64,000 bases of DNA from Streptomyces verrucosisporus (GTDB taxonomy: Bacteria > Actinomycetota > Actinomycetes > Streptomycetales > Streptomycetaceae), in assembly GCF_017114865.1 (NCBI RefSeq), contig NZ_JADEYH010000002.1, positions 434,001 to 498,000 on the forward strand, given 5' to 3'. This document shows, in pieces, positions 63,799 to 64,000 of this stretch. Under the pieces are notes generated by a model. The model saw only the letters and a list, made by a program, of their open reading frames with translations. It searched no databases and had not been told where the DNA came from. How positions within the stretch are numbered: position 1 is the stretch's first letter; the number at the start of each line of letters is the position of its first letter. The translations under genes and the position numbers were made by a program.

Positions 63799-63801
63799 GC
63801 G

Positions 63802-63844
63802 GCCCCGGTGTCCGGAGCCGGACCACGGCTCCGGACACCGGGGC
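63802..63844. terminator. Strong hairpin terminator after the glycosyltransferase operon
   Basis: A perfect 19-bp stem (63802-63820 with 63826-63844) and five-base loop, three bases after the stop codon. Confidence 0.88.
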
Positions 63845-63951
63845 TCCGGATACCGGGCCCGTGCTGACGTGCACCGCGCCCGATGAGTGTCCGAGCCGCA
63901 CCTGAACCGCGCCCGGACAGGACCGCGGACCACGCGCTGTGAACCGGCGCG

Positions 63952-63991
63952 GGGGCCGGGCCGGAACCCGCCGGGGCTCCGGCCCGGCCCC
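63952..63991. terminator. Second hairpin near the right edge
   Basis: A perfect 14-bp stem (63952-63965 with 63978-63991) and 12-base loop. It probably belongs to a gene beyond the window; nothing else is seen from 63845 to 64000. Confidence 0.6.
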
Positions 63992-64000
63992 GTGGTCCCG

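Overview
The window is a stretch of a high-GC actinobacterial chromosome, almost certainly Streptomyces or a close relative. The evidence is the GTG starts and GTGA/ATGA gene overlaps, leaderless starts behind TANNNT -10 boxes, the tatD-rpfB-rsmA-ispE and glmU-prs-rplY-pth gene orders, a galTEK operon, a tamR/tam pair, and several Streptomyces-type families (paired small secreted proteins, FilP-like coiled coil, SUKH proteins, orphan LuxR-type regulators). It reads as core chromosome; I see no insertion sequence, prophage, integrase or CRISPR array.

Layout. 0-5.3 kb (minus): rsmI, a zinc-ribbon protein, tatD, rpfB, rsmA and the 5' part of ispE. 5.4-13.2 kb: a leaderless protein O-mannosyltransferase gene, two paralogous small secreted proteins, a penicillin-binding protein, an unknown protein and an ABC-F protein. 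13.5-16.9 kb: a Pro-rich membrane-anchored beta-propeller, a degenerate response regulator and a small membrane protein. 16.9-22.1 kb: a Na+/solute symporter divergent from galTEK, sharing an operator region with four 10-bp direct repeats. 22.5-25.2 kb: a LuxR response regulator, tamR/tam with its operator, a 14-bp minisatellite and a VOC protein. 25.2-30 kb: a TetR-desaturase operon and divergent ppc separated by nested palindromes. 30-37 kb (minus): a sortase-anchored stalk protein, a membrane protein, pth, rplY, prs, glmU and a FilP-like coiled coil.

37.3-42.1 kb is the most unusual part. It holds an Imm35/deaminase-like/SUKH-4 multidomain protein, a WHH-nuclease fused to a SUKH domain, and, divergently, a YwqJ-type deaminase overlapping a SUKH-3 gene. 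These are polymorphic-toxin effector and immunity domains without any visible secretion or delivery domain. Next come an orphan histidine kinase, an HTH/LAGLIDADG-like protein abutting tRNA-Gln, an ABC/FtsX exporter with inverted repeats in its promoter, and mfd.

52-64 kb: an aldo/keto reductase, an ATP-grasp/CocE-type hydrolase operon, a DUF4352-type lipoprotein, a methylase-like protein with a broken catalytic motif, a Pro-rich membrane protein/Ser-Thr kinase pair, and a glycosyltransferase/polysialyltransferase-like pair.

On the whole-window scale, the plus strand is strongly C-rich from about 33 to 43.5 kb and strongly G-rich from about 43.7 to 53 kb, including in two genes that run against the trend. 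The asymmetry switches within about 200 bp, between the orphan kinase and the HTH gene. All functional calls rest on motif recognition by eye; no database search was run.
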